From the NCBI RefSeq assembly GCF_000518985.1, contig NZ_JAEQ01000003.1, forward strand, positions 310,001 through 374,000: 64,000 nucleotides of DNA, given 5' to 3'. The position numbers and the translations under genes were made by a program. This document shows positions 1-7,962 of the stretch, one piece after another. Source of the stretch: Chelativorans sp. J32 (GTDB lineage Bacteria > Pseudomonadota > Alphaproteobacteria > Rhizobiales > Rhizobiaceae). The first letter of the stretch is position 1; each line of letters opens with the position of its first letter. The notes beneath the pieces were generated by a model, which was not told where the DNA came from, made no database searches, and worked only from the letters and a program-made list of their open reading frames with translations.

Positions 1-2
1 AT

Positions 3-326
3 GATCCCGCCACCGCATTTGCGCGGGTACTCCAGGAGCATCCGGTGAAGCTGCGCTCGGAGCTCGATGAGCAGGGCTTACAGGCGGTTGCCTTCGATCT
101 CGACCGGCCTGCTCATATCGTTTCCACCGCCGATGTCTCGATCTGCTCTCCCTTTTGGCCGCACCAGCCGGATCTCGGGCGTCATGGGGCGCATTTCGTG
201 GGCCTTAACGCGCGCTCGCTGCCATGGAATTATTATGATCGGCCTGCAAGCGAATGCATTGCCGATCATTGGGAAAAGCACCGCCTCGAACTCTATCGGC
301 GCGTGGGGTTGGGGGAGCCGGGCTAA
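3..326 (+). CDS. C-terminal fragment of an unrecognised protein (5' end outside window)
   Basis: The frame is open from the first complete codon of the window to a TAG at 324-326, so this is the last 107 residues of a gene that begins upstream. An internal ATG/GTG exists around 45 but there is no reason to prefer it over a truncated gene. The fragment is soluble, aromatic-rich (Trp, His, Tyr) and ends in a basic helix-like tail; I do not recognise the family. It is on the same strand as the inositol operon, 239 bases upstream of ino1, and may or may not belong with it. Confidence 0.5.
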   Translation, partial: DPATAFARVLQEHPVKLRSELDEQGLQAVAFDLDRPAHIVSTADVSICSPFWPHQPDLGRHGAHFVGLNARSLPWNYYDRPASECIADHWEKHRLELYRRVGLGEPG

Positions 327-458
327 GTTGAAGCTTTGCCGGCTTCCAAAAGAAGGCGTTACGCGGACCGTCCCCGGAAACCGAGCGATTTCAGTTGTTT
401 GTCGACGTAGCCGGCTCGCGTGGCCCAGGCGCTCTACCGCGCTCCAAGCTTCAACTCT

Positions 459-483
459 GGAACAAAATCGGGGCATGCCTGTT
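459..483 (+). promoter_or_regulatory. Candidate EcfG (general stress sigma) promoter of the ino1 operon
   Basis: GGAAC at 459-463 is followed after 16 bases by TGTT at 480-483, one mismatch from the alphaproteobacterial EcfG consensus GGAAC-N16/17-CGTT. It lies 82 bases upstream of the ino1 ATG. The same arrangement with a perfect -10 precedes the glgE operon, which makes shared control plausible but unproven. Confidence 0.4.
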
Positions 484-565
484 TCCCTTCGGCCCGGAGG
501 GAGCAGCGCGGTGCCAGGGCCTACACCGCTGATCTCAGCTTCCTTGCCAGAACGGAGACGAGACT

Positions 566-1669
566 ATGCATGGTGCTCAAGTGCGCGTGGGTATTGTCGG
601 CGTTGGCAACTGCGCATCTTCATTTGTGCAGGGGCTCGCCTATTACCGTGGCGTGCGCTCCAACAACCCCATCCCCGGGATCATGAATGCTGATATCGGC
701 GGCTACCACATCGACGATATTGTCGTCAGCTCCGCTTTCGACGTGAACGCCTCGAAGGTGGGGCGCGACGTTTCAGAGGCGATCTTTGCCGAACCGAACA
801 ATACGATCCGGTTTGCGGATGTGGAGCCAATGGGCGTTCCCGTCTCGCGGGGAAGAACTCTCGACGGCATCGGTAAATATCTGCGCGACGAGATTCAGGA
901 ATCGGAAGAGCCCGAGGTCGATGTCGCCGGCGTGTTGATGGAGAGCAAGACGGAAGTGCTCGTCTCCTATCTTCCGGTCGGGTCGGAGCAGGCCGCACGC
1001 TTTTACGCGGAAGAAGCCTTGAAGGCCGGCTGCGCCTTCGTGAACTGCATGCCTGTTTTCATCGCTTCGCGGCCGGAATGGCGCAAGAAGTTCGAGGAAC
1101 GCGGCCTGCCCATCATAGGCGACGACATCAAGAGCCAGGTCGGAGCGACCATCGTTCACCGGGTGCTCACAAATCTTTTTCGCGAGCGTGGTATCAGGCT
1201 CGATCGTACCTACCAGCTCAATTTCGGCGGCAACACCGATTTCCAGAACATGCTGGAGCGGGAGCGGCTGGAATCGAAGAAGATCTCCAAAACCCAAGCG
1301 GTGACGAGCCAGCTCGGGGTGCCGATGGAACCGGAGAACATCCATGTCGGCCCGAGCGATCACGTGCCGTGGCTCTCGGACCGCAAATGGGCCTATATCC
1401 GCATGGAGGGCACCACCTTCGGCGGCGTGCCAATCAACTGCGAGCTGAAGCTTGAAGTCTGGGATTCCCCCAACAGCGCAGGCGTGGTGATCGATGCCGT
1501 GCGCTGCGCCAAGCTCGCGATGGATCGCGGCGAGGCAGGCGCGCTGGTCGGACCTTCCAGCTATTTTATGAAATCGCCGCCCGAGCAGTTCACGGACGCG
1601 GAAGCGAGACTCCGCACGTTGCAGTTTATTTCCGGCGAGGACGAGATAACGACCGGTCTCAAGCAGTGA
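566..1669 (+). CDS. ino1: Inositol-3-phosphate synthase (actinobacterial-type MIPS)
   Basis: A 367-residue protein that converts glucose-6-phosphate to 1D-myo-inositol 3-phosphate using NAD as a bound redox cofactor. The N-terminus carries the dinucleotide-binding glycine motif GIVGVGN (residues 9-15). The conserved active-site block NFGGNTD is at 219-225, followed by the Lys/Ser-rich segment [11 protein letters not shown] and the [10 protein letters not shown] block typical of the short prokaryotic MIPS form (about 360 residues, versus over 500 in eukaryotes). The ATG at 566 has a GGAG Shine-Dalgarno 8 bases upstream. The next gene starts inside the stop codon (GTGA overlap), so it heads an operon of seven genes ending at 7067. 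Inositol is not a general lipid component in alphaproteobacteria, so this gene implies a dedicated inositol product. Confidence 0.95.
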   Translation: MHGAQVRVGIVGVGNCASSFVQGLAYYRGVRSNNPIPGIMNADIGGYHIDDIVVSSAFDVNASKVGRDVSEAIFAEPNNTIRFADVEPMGVPVSRGRTLDGIGKYLRDEIQESEEPEVDVAGVLMESKTEVLVSYLPVGSEQAARFYAEEALKAGCAFVNCMPVFIASRPEWRKKFEERGLPIIGDDIKSQVGATIVHRVLTNLFRERGIRLDRTYQLNFGGNTDFQNMLERERLESKKISKTQAVTSQLGVPMEPENIHVGPSDHVPWLSDRKWAYIRMEGTTFGGVPINCELKLEVWDSPNSAGVVIDAVRCAKLAMDRGEAGALVGPSSYFMKSPPEQFTDAEARLRTLQFISGEDEITTGLKQ

Positions 1670-2286
1670 ACACGGTATTCCACCTATTGCGTCATGCCTC
1701 GCACGGTCATGTCGGTGCGGTCTTGACCGGGCGGCTTGCCGGCGCGCCACTTACGCCATTCGGAAGTGAGCAGGCTTTGGCGATCGGTCGCCATCTCATG
1801 GGGAAGAAGCTGGATGCCGTTTACACCAGCCCCCGGCTGCGCGCGCAGCAAACGGCGGAAATCCTTGCTCGTGAGACAGGGGTCGAGAGCGAGATCGCTC
1901 CGGAACTGGACGAGATCGATTTCGGGAGCTGGTCCGGCCGCAGTTTCGAGGAGCTCGAACGGGATCCTGCCTGGAAGCTGTGGAACGAGGAGCGCGACAC
2001 AGCGGCAACGCCGGCAGGCGACACCATGGCGGCGACCGCCGCCCGGATCACCGGCTTCATGGATCGGCTGCGCGGAGAATATCCCGGCAACACTTTCGTG
2101 CTGGTGAGCCATAGCGATGTGATCAAGGCAGCGCTTTGCCAGACCTTCGGAATCCCTTTTTCAAGCGTGCATGACTTCGAGATCGCGCCGGCGTCAATCA
2201 CCACCCTTTCCTTCGACAAAGACGGCCCAAGCCTCGTTTCACGCAATATAGAAGCCGTGCGGCTGACCGTGGGAGGCATTGCATGA
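1666..2286 (+). CDS. Histidine phosphatase family protein (phosphoglycerate-mutase-like)
   Basis: A 206-residue phosphatase of the branch-1 histidine phosphatase superfamily. The phospho-accepting RHA triad is at residues 9-11 (FHLLRHAS) and the second catalytic histidine is in the late [10 protein letters not shown] segment; the intervening [13 protein letters not shown] block is characteristic. It starts with GTG overlapping the ino1 stop by four bases. By position it could dephosphorylate inositol-phosphate or a glycosylated inositol-phosphate made by its neighbours. That is inference: the superfamily includes phosphatases for sugars, nucleotides and alpha-ribazole, and the substrate cannot be read from sequence. 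Confidence 0.85.
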   Translation: MNTVFHLLRHASHGHVGAVLTGRLAGAPLTPFGSEQALAIGRHLMGKKLDAVYTSPRLRAQQTAEILARETGVESEIAPELDEIDFGSWSGRSFEELERDPAWKLWNEERDTAATPAGDTMAATAARITGFMDRLRGEYPGNTFVLVSHSDVIKAALCQTFGIPFSSVHDFEIAPASITTLSFDKDGPSLVSRNIEAVRLTVGGIA

Positions 2287-3371
2287 AGCTCGTCATCTTC
2301 GGCCTGAGCATCAGTTCGTCCTGGGGGAACGGCCACGCCACTCTCTGGCGCGGCTTGGTCCGAGCGCTCGGACGGCGTGGCTGGACCGTCGTCTTCTTCG
2401 AGCGCGACCTTCCATATTACGCGGGCGCGCGGGATCTCCACGAGATCGAAGACGGAGAACTGATCCTCTATGGAGATTGGGATGAGGCGCTTCCGATCGC
2501 GCGCAGGCATCTTGCAGATGCGGATGTGGCGCTCGTCACATCCTATTGTCCGGACGGGATAGCCGCGTCCGATCTCGTCCTTTCCTCGCCGCGTCCGCTG
2601 CATGTCTTCTATGACCTCGATACACCGGTGACGCTCTCCGTGCTCGATCGTGGGGAGGCCACGACCTATATCGGTCCGCGCGGCCTGAAGGATTTCGATC
2701 TGGTCCTGAGTTATACAGGCGGCGATGCGCTGGACGCTTTGAAGTCGCGGCTCGGTGCGCGCATCGTGGCGCCGCTCTACGGCCATGTGGACCCGTGCGT
2801 TCACCGGCCCACCGCTCCCGCAGCAACTTACAAGGCGGATCTGTCCTATATCGGAACCTATGCGGAGGACCGGCAGGCAGGCGTTGAGGCGTTTTTCCTG
2901 GAGCCCGCCAGAAGGCGGCCCCATCTACGCTTCGTGATCGCGGGTGCGCAATATCCGCAGGACTTTCCTTGGGCGGACAATGTCTATTTCGTGCGGCATC
3001 TCCCGCCCGAGGAGCATCCCGCCTTCTACTCATCCTCGCGGCTGACGCTGAACGTCACGCGCCGTGCAATGGCAAAGACCGGATGGTGCCCCTCCGGGCG
3101 CCTGTTCGAGGCGGCTTCCTGTGGCGTGCCGATCGTCTCCGATTGCTGGGACGGCCTTGAGGCTTTCTTGGAACCGGGGCGCGAGATCCTGGCCGCCGTT
3201 ACCTCTGACGACGTGACGGACGCGCTTGATCTTACCGATGCCGAACTCCGGCGCATTGCCGAGGCCGCGCGGGATCGGGTGCTTTCCTGCCATACTTCGG
3301 AGCACCGCGCTGCCGATTTCGAAGCCATCGTCAACGACGTCAGATCAGCCGCCGCCGGTCGGGCGGCATAG
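2283..3371 (+). CDS. CgeB-like family glycosyltransferase
   Basis: A 362-residue GT-B-like protein resembling the CgeB (spore maturation) family. The N-terminal half has alternating beta/alpha segments starting at residue 1 ([10 protein letters not shown]). The C-terminal half has the donor-binding signature GRLFEAASCGVPIVSD, which corresponds to the Glyco_trans_1_2 domain, and the YIGTYAEDR linker motif before it. It overlaps the phosphatase gene by ATGA. There is no signal peptide or membrane segment, so it acts in the cytoplasm, presumably on a nucleotide-sugar donor and an inositol- or sugar-based acceptor made by this operon. CgeB members are poorly characterised biochemically. Confidence 0.85.
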   Translation: MKLVIFGLSISSSWGNGHATLWRGLVRALGRRGWTVVFFERDLPYYAGARDLHEIEDGELILYGDWDEALPIARRHLADADVALVTSYCPDGIAASDLVLSSPRPLHVFYDLDTPVTLSVLDRGEATTYIGPRGLKDFDLVLSYTGGDALDALKSRLGARIVAPLYGHVDPCVHRPTAPAATYKADLSYIGTYAEDRQAGVEAFFLEPARRRPHLRFVIAGAQYPQDFPWADNVYFVRHLPPEEHPAFYSSSRLTLNVTRRAMAKTGWCPSGRLFEAASCGVPIVSDCWDGLEAFLEPGREILAAVTSDDVTDALDLTDAELRRIAEAARDRVLSCHTSEHRAADFEAIVNDVRSAAAGRAA

Positions 3372-3391
3372 ACGTGCAGGGAGATACTCCC

Positions 3392-4237
3392 ATGTGGGGA
3401 ATTATTCCGGCTGCGGGATGCGGAAGCCGAATACAGCCTCTGGCCTTTTCCAAGGAGCTTCTTCCGGTAGGAAGCCGGCTTGCCGACGGATCCGAACGCC
3501 CTTGCGCCGTCAGCGAATATCTTTGCGAGCGCATGCTTGAGGGAGGGGCGGATAAGCTCTGTTTCGTCATCGCGCCCGGAAAGTCCGATATCCTGGAATA
3601 TTACGGTGGAACCTACGGGAACGCTTCCATCGCCTATGTCGTGCAACCGGAGGCAAGCGGGCTTTGCGATGCAATCTTCCGCGTCGCTCCGCTGGTTTCT
3701 CCGGAGGAACATGTGCTTGTCGGCCTGCCGGATACGATCTGGATGCCGGCCACCGGTTATCGGTCGCTTCCCGACGGCGTCCTCTCCTTCCTGCTCTTTC
3801 CGGTCGACAACCCCACCGTATTCGACGCGGTGGAGACGGACGAGGCGGGCAATGTGCTGGAAATCCAGGTGAAGCGAAAGGATGCTTCCACAAACTGGAT
3901 CTGGGGCGGGTTCAAGATGCCGGGCCGCATCCTGCATGAGCTTCTGGCGCTCTGGCGCGAGCGCGACCGCACCGACGAATATATGGGCACGCTGGTGAAT
4001 GCGTATCTTGCGAAAGGCGGGCAAGCGCGGGGCATCAAGGCCGGCGAAGCCTATGTGGATGTGGGCACGCTCGAGGGATATCGCGCGGCCAACGACCTCT
4101 TGCGGCAAACGGCGGTCGAGGAGGGCGCTCCCGCACCCGGCACGCATGTCACGGCGGGCGCTCCCGCGGGGCGCCAATTACTGGCACACCGCCGTGAACT
4201 CGTAATGTCCTTCAAGCAAGTGGAACGAGGGGTTTGA
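3392..4237 (+). CDS. Sugar-1-phosphate nucleotidylyltransferase (RmlA/GalU-like)
   Basis: A 281-residue NTP_transferase-fold enzyme that should activate a sugar-1-phosphate to a nucleotide sugar. The signature loop AAGCGSRIQP is at residues 7-16 with the conserved Lys at 21 (SKELLPVG), and the metal-binding Asp is in LVGLPDTIW. I chose ATG 3392 because an AGGGAGA Shine-Dalgarno precedes it by about 7 bases; an in-frame GTG at 3374 lacks one. The late block GEAYVDVGTLEGYRAA is typical of glucose-1-phosphate nucleotidylyltransferases. The gene sits in the operon between two sugar-handling genes and probably supplies the donor used by the glycosyltransferases. Confidence 0.85.
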   Translation: MWGIIPAAGCGSRIQPLAFSKELLPVGSRLADGSERPCAVSEYLCERMLEGGADKLCFVIAPGKSDILEYYGGTYGNASIAYVVQPEASGLCDAIFRVAPLVSPEEHVLVGLPDTIWMPATGYRSLPDGVLSFLLFPVDNPTVFDAVETDEAGNVLEIQVKRKDASTNWIWGGFKMPGRILHELLALWRERDRTDEYMGTLVNAYLAKGGQARGIKAGEAYVDVGTLEGYRAANDLLRQTAVEEGAPAPGTHVTAGAPAGRQLLAHRRELVMSFKQVERGV

Positions 4238-4240
4238 CTG

Positions 4241-5158
4241 ATGATCGAAGCTGCGATGATCTGGAACGAGCCGAACAACAAGTCCCACTGGGATCCTGAA
4301 ATCGATCCCGACTGGTCGCGCTTTGCGGAAATGGCGATCCTCGCGGCGGATGCGATCGGCAATGTGAATCCCGACGTGGTGCGTGTATTGGGCGGCATTT
4401 CGCCCATCGATCCGCTTTTCATCCAGAATTTGCAGGGCAAGGGGGTGCTCGATCACCTGGATGCCATCGCGGTCCATGGCTTTCCGCTCGACTGGAATCT
4501 CTGGCAGATCCATGAGTGGCCGCAGAAGCTCGCGGAGATCCAGCTGCTGACGCATTTGCCGGTATGGGTGAGCGAAGTCGGCATTTCCACCTTCGGCGCC
4601 GAAGAAGTACAGGTATGGGGCCTTCAGCGCACCTTTGAGCTGTTGAAGGGACGCGCCCCTCGTATCCAGTGGTACAGTCTTTTCGATCTGCCGCAGGCCT
4701 GGGGCGCCACCACGCGGCACAGGGAGGCGGAGGGGTCCTCCTATTACCGCCATTTCTATATGGGCCTCATCCGCGAAGACGGTACACCGAAGCCGGCGCT
4801 CGAGAAATTCGCCGAATGCACACCGGAATTCGGCCTCTGCCAATGGTTCCATTTCGAGGATCCGAGGCTTGATGAGGCGGTTGCCTGGATGAGGCGGCTC
4901 GGCGTCAAATATCTGCGCACGGGGCTTTCCTGGGCAGACAGCTTCCGGCCGAATGCGCTCGACTGGTTCGACCGGCAGATGGAGGCGCTCGCCGATTTCG
5001 ATGTCACCGTGACCTTCTGCTTCACGCCGGAGCATCGGGGGATCGCTCCCCACCATACCAGCGCCCCGCAAGTGCCGCAGGAATTTGCGGATTTCTGCGC
5101 CTCTATGATCGAGCGATACGCGGGAAGAGCGGACGGCCGGATGCGAGGTGCGGCATGA
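4241..5158 (+). CDS. Clan GH-A (GH39/beta-xylosidase-like) glycosidase, apparently circularly permuted
   Basis: The 305-residue protein starts almost directly with the acid/base motif WNEPNN (Glu10), which in clan GH-A barrels follows strand 4 in mid-protein. A second catalytic-type Glu is in VWVSEVGIST (Glu112, the nucleophile strand), and the barrel's last helix (GTPKPALEKFAE) ends near residue 192. After this comes what should be the N-terminal part of the barrel: LGVKYLRTGLSWAD (220-233), FCFTPEH and FADFCASMIERYAGR (282-296), the segment that normally runs straight into WNEPN. The upstream neighbour ends three bases before, and the next gene overlaps by ATGA, so no missing half is hidden nearby. 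Function is unproven; it may hydrolyse, transfer or only bind a glycoside of the operon's product. Confidence 0.7.
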   Translation: MIEAAMIWNEPNNKSHWDPEIDPDWSRFAEMAILAADAIGNVNPDVVRVLGGISPIDPLFIQNLQGKGVLDHLDAIAVHGFPLDWNLWQIHEWPQKLAEIQLLTHLPVWVSEVGISTFGAEEVQVWGLQRTFELLKGRAPRIQWYSLFDLPQAWGATTRHREAEGSSYYRHFYMGLIREDGTPKPALEKFAECTPEFGLCQWFHFEDPRLDEAVAWMRRLGVKYLRTGLSWADSFRPNALDWFDRQMEALADFDVTVTFCFTPEHRGIAPHHTSAPQVPQEFADFCASMIERYAGRADGRMRGAA

Positions 5159-6015
5159 CGGCTTTGCCCGCTGCTAGCGAGGAGGAGCTTTTCGAGCCTG
5201 CCGAATCCCTGCTGGAACTTATCTGCTCACCGGAGGGATATTCCTTCGACTGCCATGATGTGGCGGTGGTGGTTGCCCATCCGGATGACGAGACGATCGC
5301 GATCGGCGGTCAACTTGCGCGGATGCGGGGTGTTCGCATCGTGCATGTGACGGACGGCGCGCCGGCTGACATGAAAGATGCGGACGCGAACGGTTTTGCG
5401 CGTCGCGAAGATTACGCTTCTGCCCGTCGGCGTGAAGTGGAAGCGGCGGTGGCGATCGCGGGCGTCAGGCCCGAGGCGTGCCATCTCATCGGGATCCCCG
5501 ACCAGGCTTCTGCTTATCGCCTTGGCGAGATCGCTTCCCGGCTCGCGGAATTTTTCGAGTTTCACAAGATTGGCACGGTCTTCACCCATGCGTTCGAGGG
5601 CGGGCATCCCGACCACGATTCCACGGCCTTTGCAGTGCGGGCCGCGGGCCATCTGATGGAGCGGCGCAATCTGGCGCCGCCCGCGATTTTCGAGTTTCCG
5701 CTTTATCGGATGAAGCGCGGACAAAGCGTCTTCCAGGACTTCATTCCCAATGGGGAGCCGGAGTACATGATCGCACTCGACCACGAGACGGCCGAGTTGA
5801 AGCAGCGGATGCTCGCGGCCCATGGCACCCAGCAGCGTGTGTTGGGATCGTTCAAGACGAAAACCGAGCGCTTTCGGCCTATTTCGCCCTGCGATTTCCG
5901 CAAGCTGCCGAGCGAGGTGCTCTACGCCCACTACGATTGGGGCCTTCAGCCTTCCGACTGGCCCGATCTCATCGACAAGGCAAGCCGGGAACTTGAACTT
6001 CCGCAATGGCTCTGA
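5155..6015 (+). CDS. PIG-L/LmbE family zinc-dependent deacetylase
   Basis: A 286-residue member of the family that includes GlcNAc-PI de-N-acetylase, MshB (mycothiol) and BshB (bacillithiol). The zinc-binding AHPDDE motif is at residues 41-46 and the second motif HPDHDSTA starts at 151, with conserved Arg and Asp between. The extra N-terminal 35 residues are acidic and not part of the core. It overlaps the glycosidase gene by ATGA and the following glycosyltransferase by ten bases. In a locus that makes inositol phosphate and has GT4 and GT-B enzymes, removal of an N-acetyl group from a GlcNAc-inositol-type intermediate is the most economical hypothesis. The exact substrate is not visible. 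Confidence 0.88.
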   Translation: MTALPAASEEELFEPAESLLELICSPEGYSFDCHDVAVVVAHPDDETIAIGGQLARMRGVRIVHVTDGAPADMKDADANGFARREDYASARRREVEAAVAIAGVRPEACHLIGIPDQASAYRLGEIASRLAEFFEFHKIGTVFTHAFEGGHPDHDSTAFAVRAAGHLMERRNLAPPAIFEFPLYRMKRGQSVFQDFIPNGEPEYMIALDHETAELKQRMLAAHGTQQRVLGSFKTKTERFRPISPCDFRKLPSEVLYAHYDWGLQPSDWPDLIDKASRELELPQWL

Positions 6016-7067
6016 CCGTCCTCAGCGTCGCCTATCCCTTTGCTCCGGTCGGACCGGACGCGGTGGGCGGTGCGGAACAGGTGCTGTCCGCCCTCGATAG
6101 GGCTCTCGTGCGGAATGGCCATCGCTCCATCGCGATCGCCTGCGAGGGATCGCGGGTGGCGGGGGAGCTTGTGCCCCTGCCTCTGCCCGGAGGCACCATA
6201 GACGACCTGGTTCGGAAGCAAACCTGGGCGAAGCTGCGCGGGCTTATCGGCGAAGTCCTCGCGCGCGAGCCTGTTGACCTGGTGCACATGCATGGGATCG
6301 ATTTTCATGCCTATCTGCCCGAAGAGGCTCCCACGCTTGCAACGCTGCATCTGCCGCTCGATTGGTATCCGGATTGGATTTTCGAGCGTCGCATGAATCT
6401 CTGGCTCCACTGTGTTTCGGCAGCACAGCACAAGACGGCTCCGGAGGGCGCCACGCTCTTGCCTCCAATCCCGAACGGCGTCCCGCGCGAGTTGTTCGAG
6501 ACGCGCTGCCGCAAGCGCGATCATGCCATCGTCCTCAGCCGGATCTGCCCGGAGAAGGGAATCCATCTAGCAATGGAAGCCTGCCGGCTCGCCGGTCAGC
6601 CCTTGCTCATCGGCGGCCAGGTCTTTCCCTATGAGGAACATGAGCGCTATTTCCGCGAACAAGTAGTACCTTTGCTCGCTCCGGCGCGCCGCTTCCTCGG
6701 GCCTCTCGGCTTTCACAGGAAGCGGCGGCTCCTCGCATCGGCCAGATGTGCCATCGTGCCGAGCCTGGTTGCCGAGACCAGCTCGCTCACGGCCATCGAG
6801 GCGCTGGCCTGCGGCACGCCGGTGATCGCTTTCCCGCATGGCGCCCTTCCGGAGGTGATCGAACATGGGCGGACGGGCTTCATCGTCAAGGACGTGCCGG
6901 ACATGGCGCGGGCCATCGCCGCCGCATCCTCTCTCGACCCCGAGGTCTGCCGGAAGGCCGCATGGGAAAGGTTTTCGCCGGACCTGATAGAGCAGCGCTA
7001 TCTCAGCCTCTATCGGGAAATTGCCCTCGCCGCGGCACCTATGCATGCCCCGGTCCGAAACGGCTAG
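6006..7067 (+). CDS. Glycosyltransferase family 4 protein
   Basis: A 353-residue GT-B glycosyltransferase. The N-terminal acceptor domain shows GGAEQVLSALDRALVRNGH (residues about 20-38). The C-terminal donor domain carries the E-x7-E motif in ETSSLTAIEALACGTPVIAF and the GALPEVIEHGRTGF block. No membrane segment is seen. Its start lies ten bases inside the deacetylase gene, which makes it the last gene of the tightly coupled operon beginning at 566. MshA, the enzyme that puts GlcNAc on inositol-3-phosphate in mycothiol synthesis, is also GT4, so this is a candidate for an analogous step. GT4 enzymes use many donors and acceptors. Confidence 0.88.
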   Translation: MALTVLSVAYPFAPVGPDAVGGAEQVLSALDRALVRNGHRSIAIACEGSRVAGELVPLPLPGGTIDDLVRKQTWAKLRGLIGEVLAREPVDLVHMHGIDFHAYLPEEAPTLATLHLPLDWYPDWIFERRMNLWLHCVSAAQHKTAPEGATLLPPIPNGVPRELFETRCRKRDHAIVLSRICPEKGIHLAMEACRLAGQPLLIGGQVFPYEEHERYFREQVVPLLAPARRFLGPLGFHRKRRLLASARCAIVPSLVAETSSLTAIEALACGTPVIAFPHGALPEVIEHGRTGFIVKDVPDMARAIAAASSLDPEVCRKAAWERFSPDLIEQRYLSLYREIALAAAPMHAPVRNG

Positions 7068-7097
7068 GCAGGGATCGCATCGTCGCAATGATCGTGC

Positions 7098-7706
7098 TTA
7101 ATGCCGGGAAAGCGCCATGGACACACCCGACGCGATAAGGACGCTGCCGACCAGGCGATTGAGGTGCGCGAAGATGCGACCGGATTTCAGCGCCCTGCCG
7201 AGAAGCACACCTGCGAGCACATAGAGAAGCACCGCCAGCACTTCGAGCAGGAGAAAGGCGCCGCCCATGGCGGCAAGCTGGCTCCATGCCGGCGCGGAAG
7301 CATCGATGAACTGCGGGAAAAAGGCGGTGAAGACCGCTATGGCTTTCGGATTGCTGATGGCGATCAGGAAGTCGCGGCGCATCAACGCCTTGAGCGCCGA
7401 TTCCTTGGACTGCGCCTCGGCCATTGCCTTCGCCTTGCGCCAAAATTGCACGCCCACATAGATCAAGTAGATCGCGCCTGCGATCTTGATGATCGTGAAG
7501 GCCATTGCCGAGGTGGCAAGGACGGCGCCTAATCCGACGATCGTCACCAGGATAAGCAGTGCGAACGCCGGCATGCGGCCAAATCCGCCCAGCAGCGCAG
7601 GCAGGAAGCCAAGGCGTGCTCCATTCGAAAATGCCAGCATGTTGTTCGGCCCCGGCGCGCAATTCAGCGCGAAGCAGGCGGGGATGAAGATCGACCAGGC
7701 AATCAT
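7098..7706 (-). CDS. LysE/RhtB family amino-acid (or metabolite) exporter
   Basis: A 202-residue, six-helix inner-membrane exporter. The family-defining N-terminal NCAPGPNN motif is at residues 15-22 and a second conserved stretch, RRDFLIAISNPKAI, lies in the middle. I chose ATG 7706 because GAGGAA precedes it by about five bases; upstream GTG and ATG codons in frame would add a Pro/Gly-rich, non-hydrophobic leader. It is convergent with the glycosyltransferase operon and divergent from glgE, with a 256-base shared control region. Substrates in this family are amino acids or related small molecules and cannot be assigned here. Confidence 0.88.
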   Translation of the reverse strand: MIAWSIFIPACFALNCAPGPNNMLAFSNGARLGFLPALLGGFGRMPAFALLILVTIVGLGAVLATSAMAFTIIKIAGAIYLIYVGVQFWRKAKAMAEAQSKESALKALMRRDFLIAISNPKAIAVFTAFFPQFIDASAPAWSQLAAMGGAFLLLEVLAVLLYVLAGVLLGRALKSGRIFAHLNRLVGSVLIASGVSMALSRH

Positions 7707-7896
7707 CGTGTTCCTCGAGACAGTCGTGCCCTTGGGAGCCTCGCCCGATCCATAATCAACCGGGTCGGGAGGAGGGGAGGATCGCACACCTCGCCTGCCC
7801 AAGGAAGAGGTGCGTGCGGGAGAGCCGGCTTCTCCTCATCTGTTGCACGAGGGCGGCTCCGGTTCGCGAAATTTTCGCCTGCTTCGATTCTGCAAC

Positions 7897-7921
7897 GGAA
7901 CCACCGCGCAGGGACTGCGTT
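7897..7921 (+). promoter_or_regulatory. EcfG (RpoE2-type) general stress promoter of the glgE-trehalose operon
   Basis: GGAAC at 7897-7901, a 16-base spacer and CGTT at 7918-7921 match the consensus of alphaproteobacterial EcfG-dependent promoters exactly. The -10 element ends 41 bases before the glgE ATG. Trehalose and glycogen genes being in the general stress regulon is known from rhizobia, so the biological context supports the match. Confidence 0.7.
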
Positions 7922-7962
7922 GGCTTGAGCGTGGGGAAATTCTGATGAGAGATTTTTAGGAA

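Noticed and set aside
67-693. Plus-strand open frame overlapping the ino1 5' end
   Set aside because: It runs in another frame across the intergenic region, and its product resembles no protein; ino1 is unambiguous.
566-7067. Complete mycothiol biosynthesis locus
   Set aside because: Ino1, GT4 and PIG-L enzymes are present, but no cysteine ligase (MshC) or GNAT acetyltransferase (MshD) is in the operon, and mycothiol is an actinobacterial thiol.
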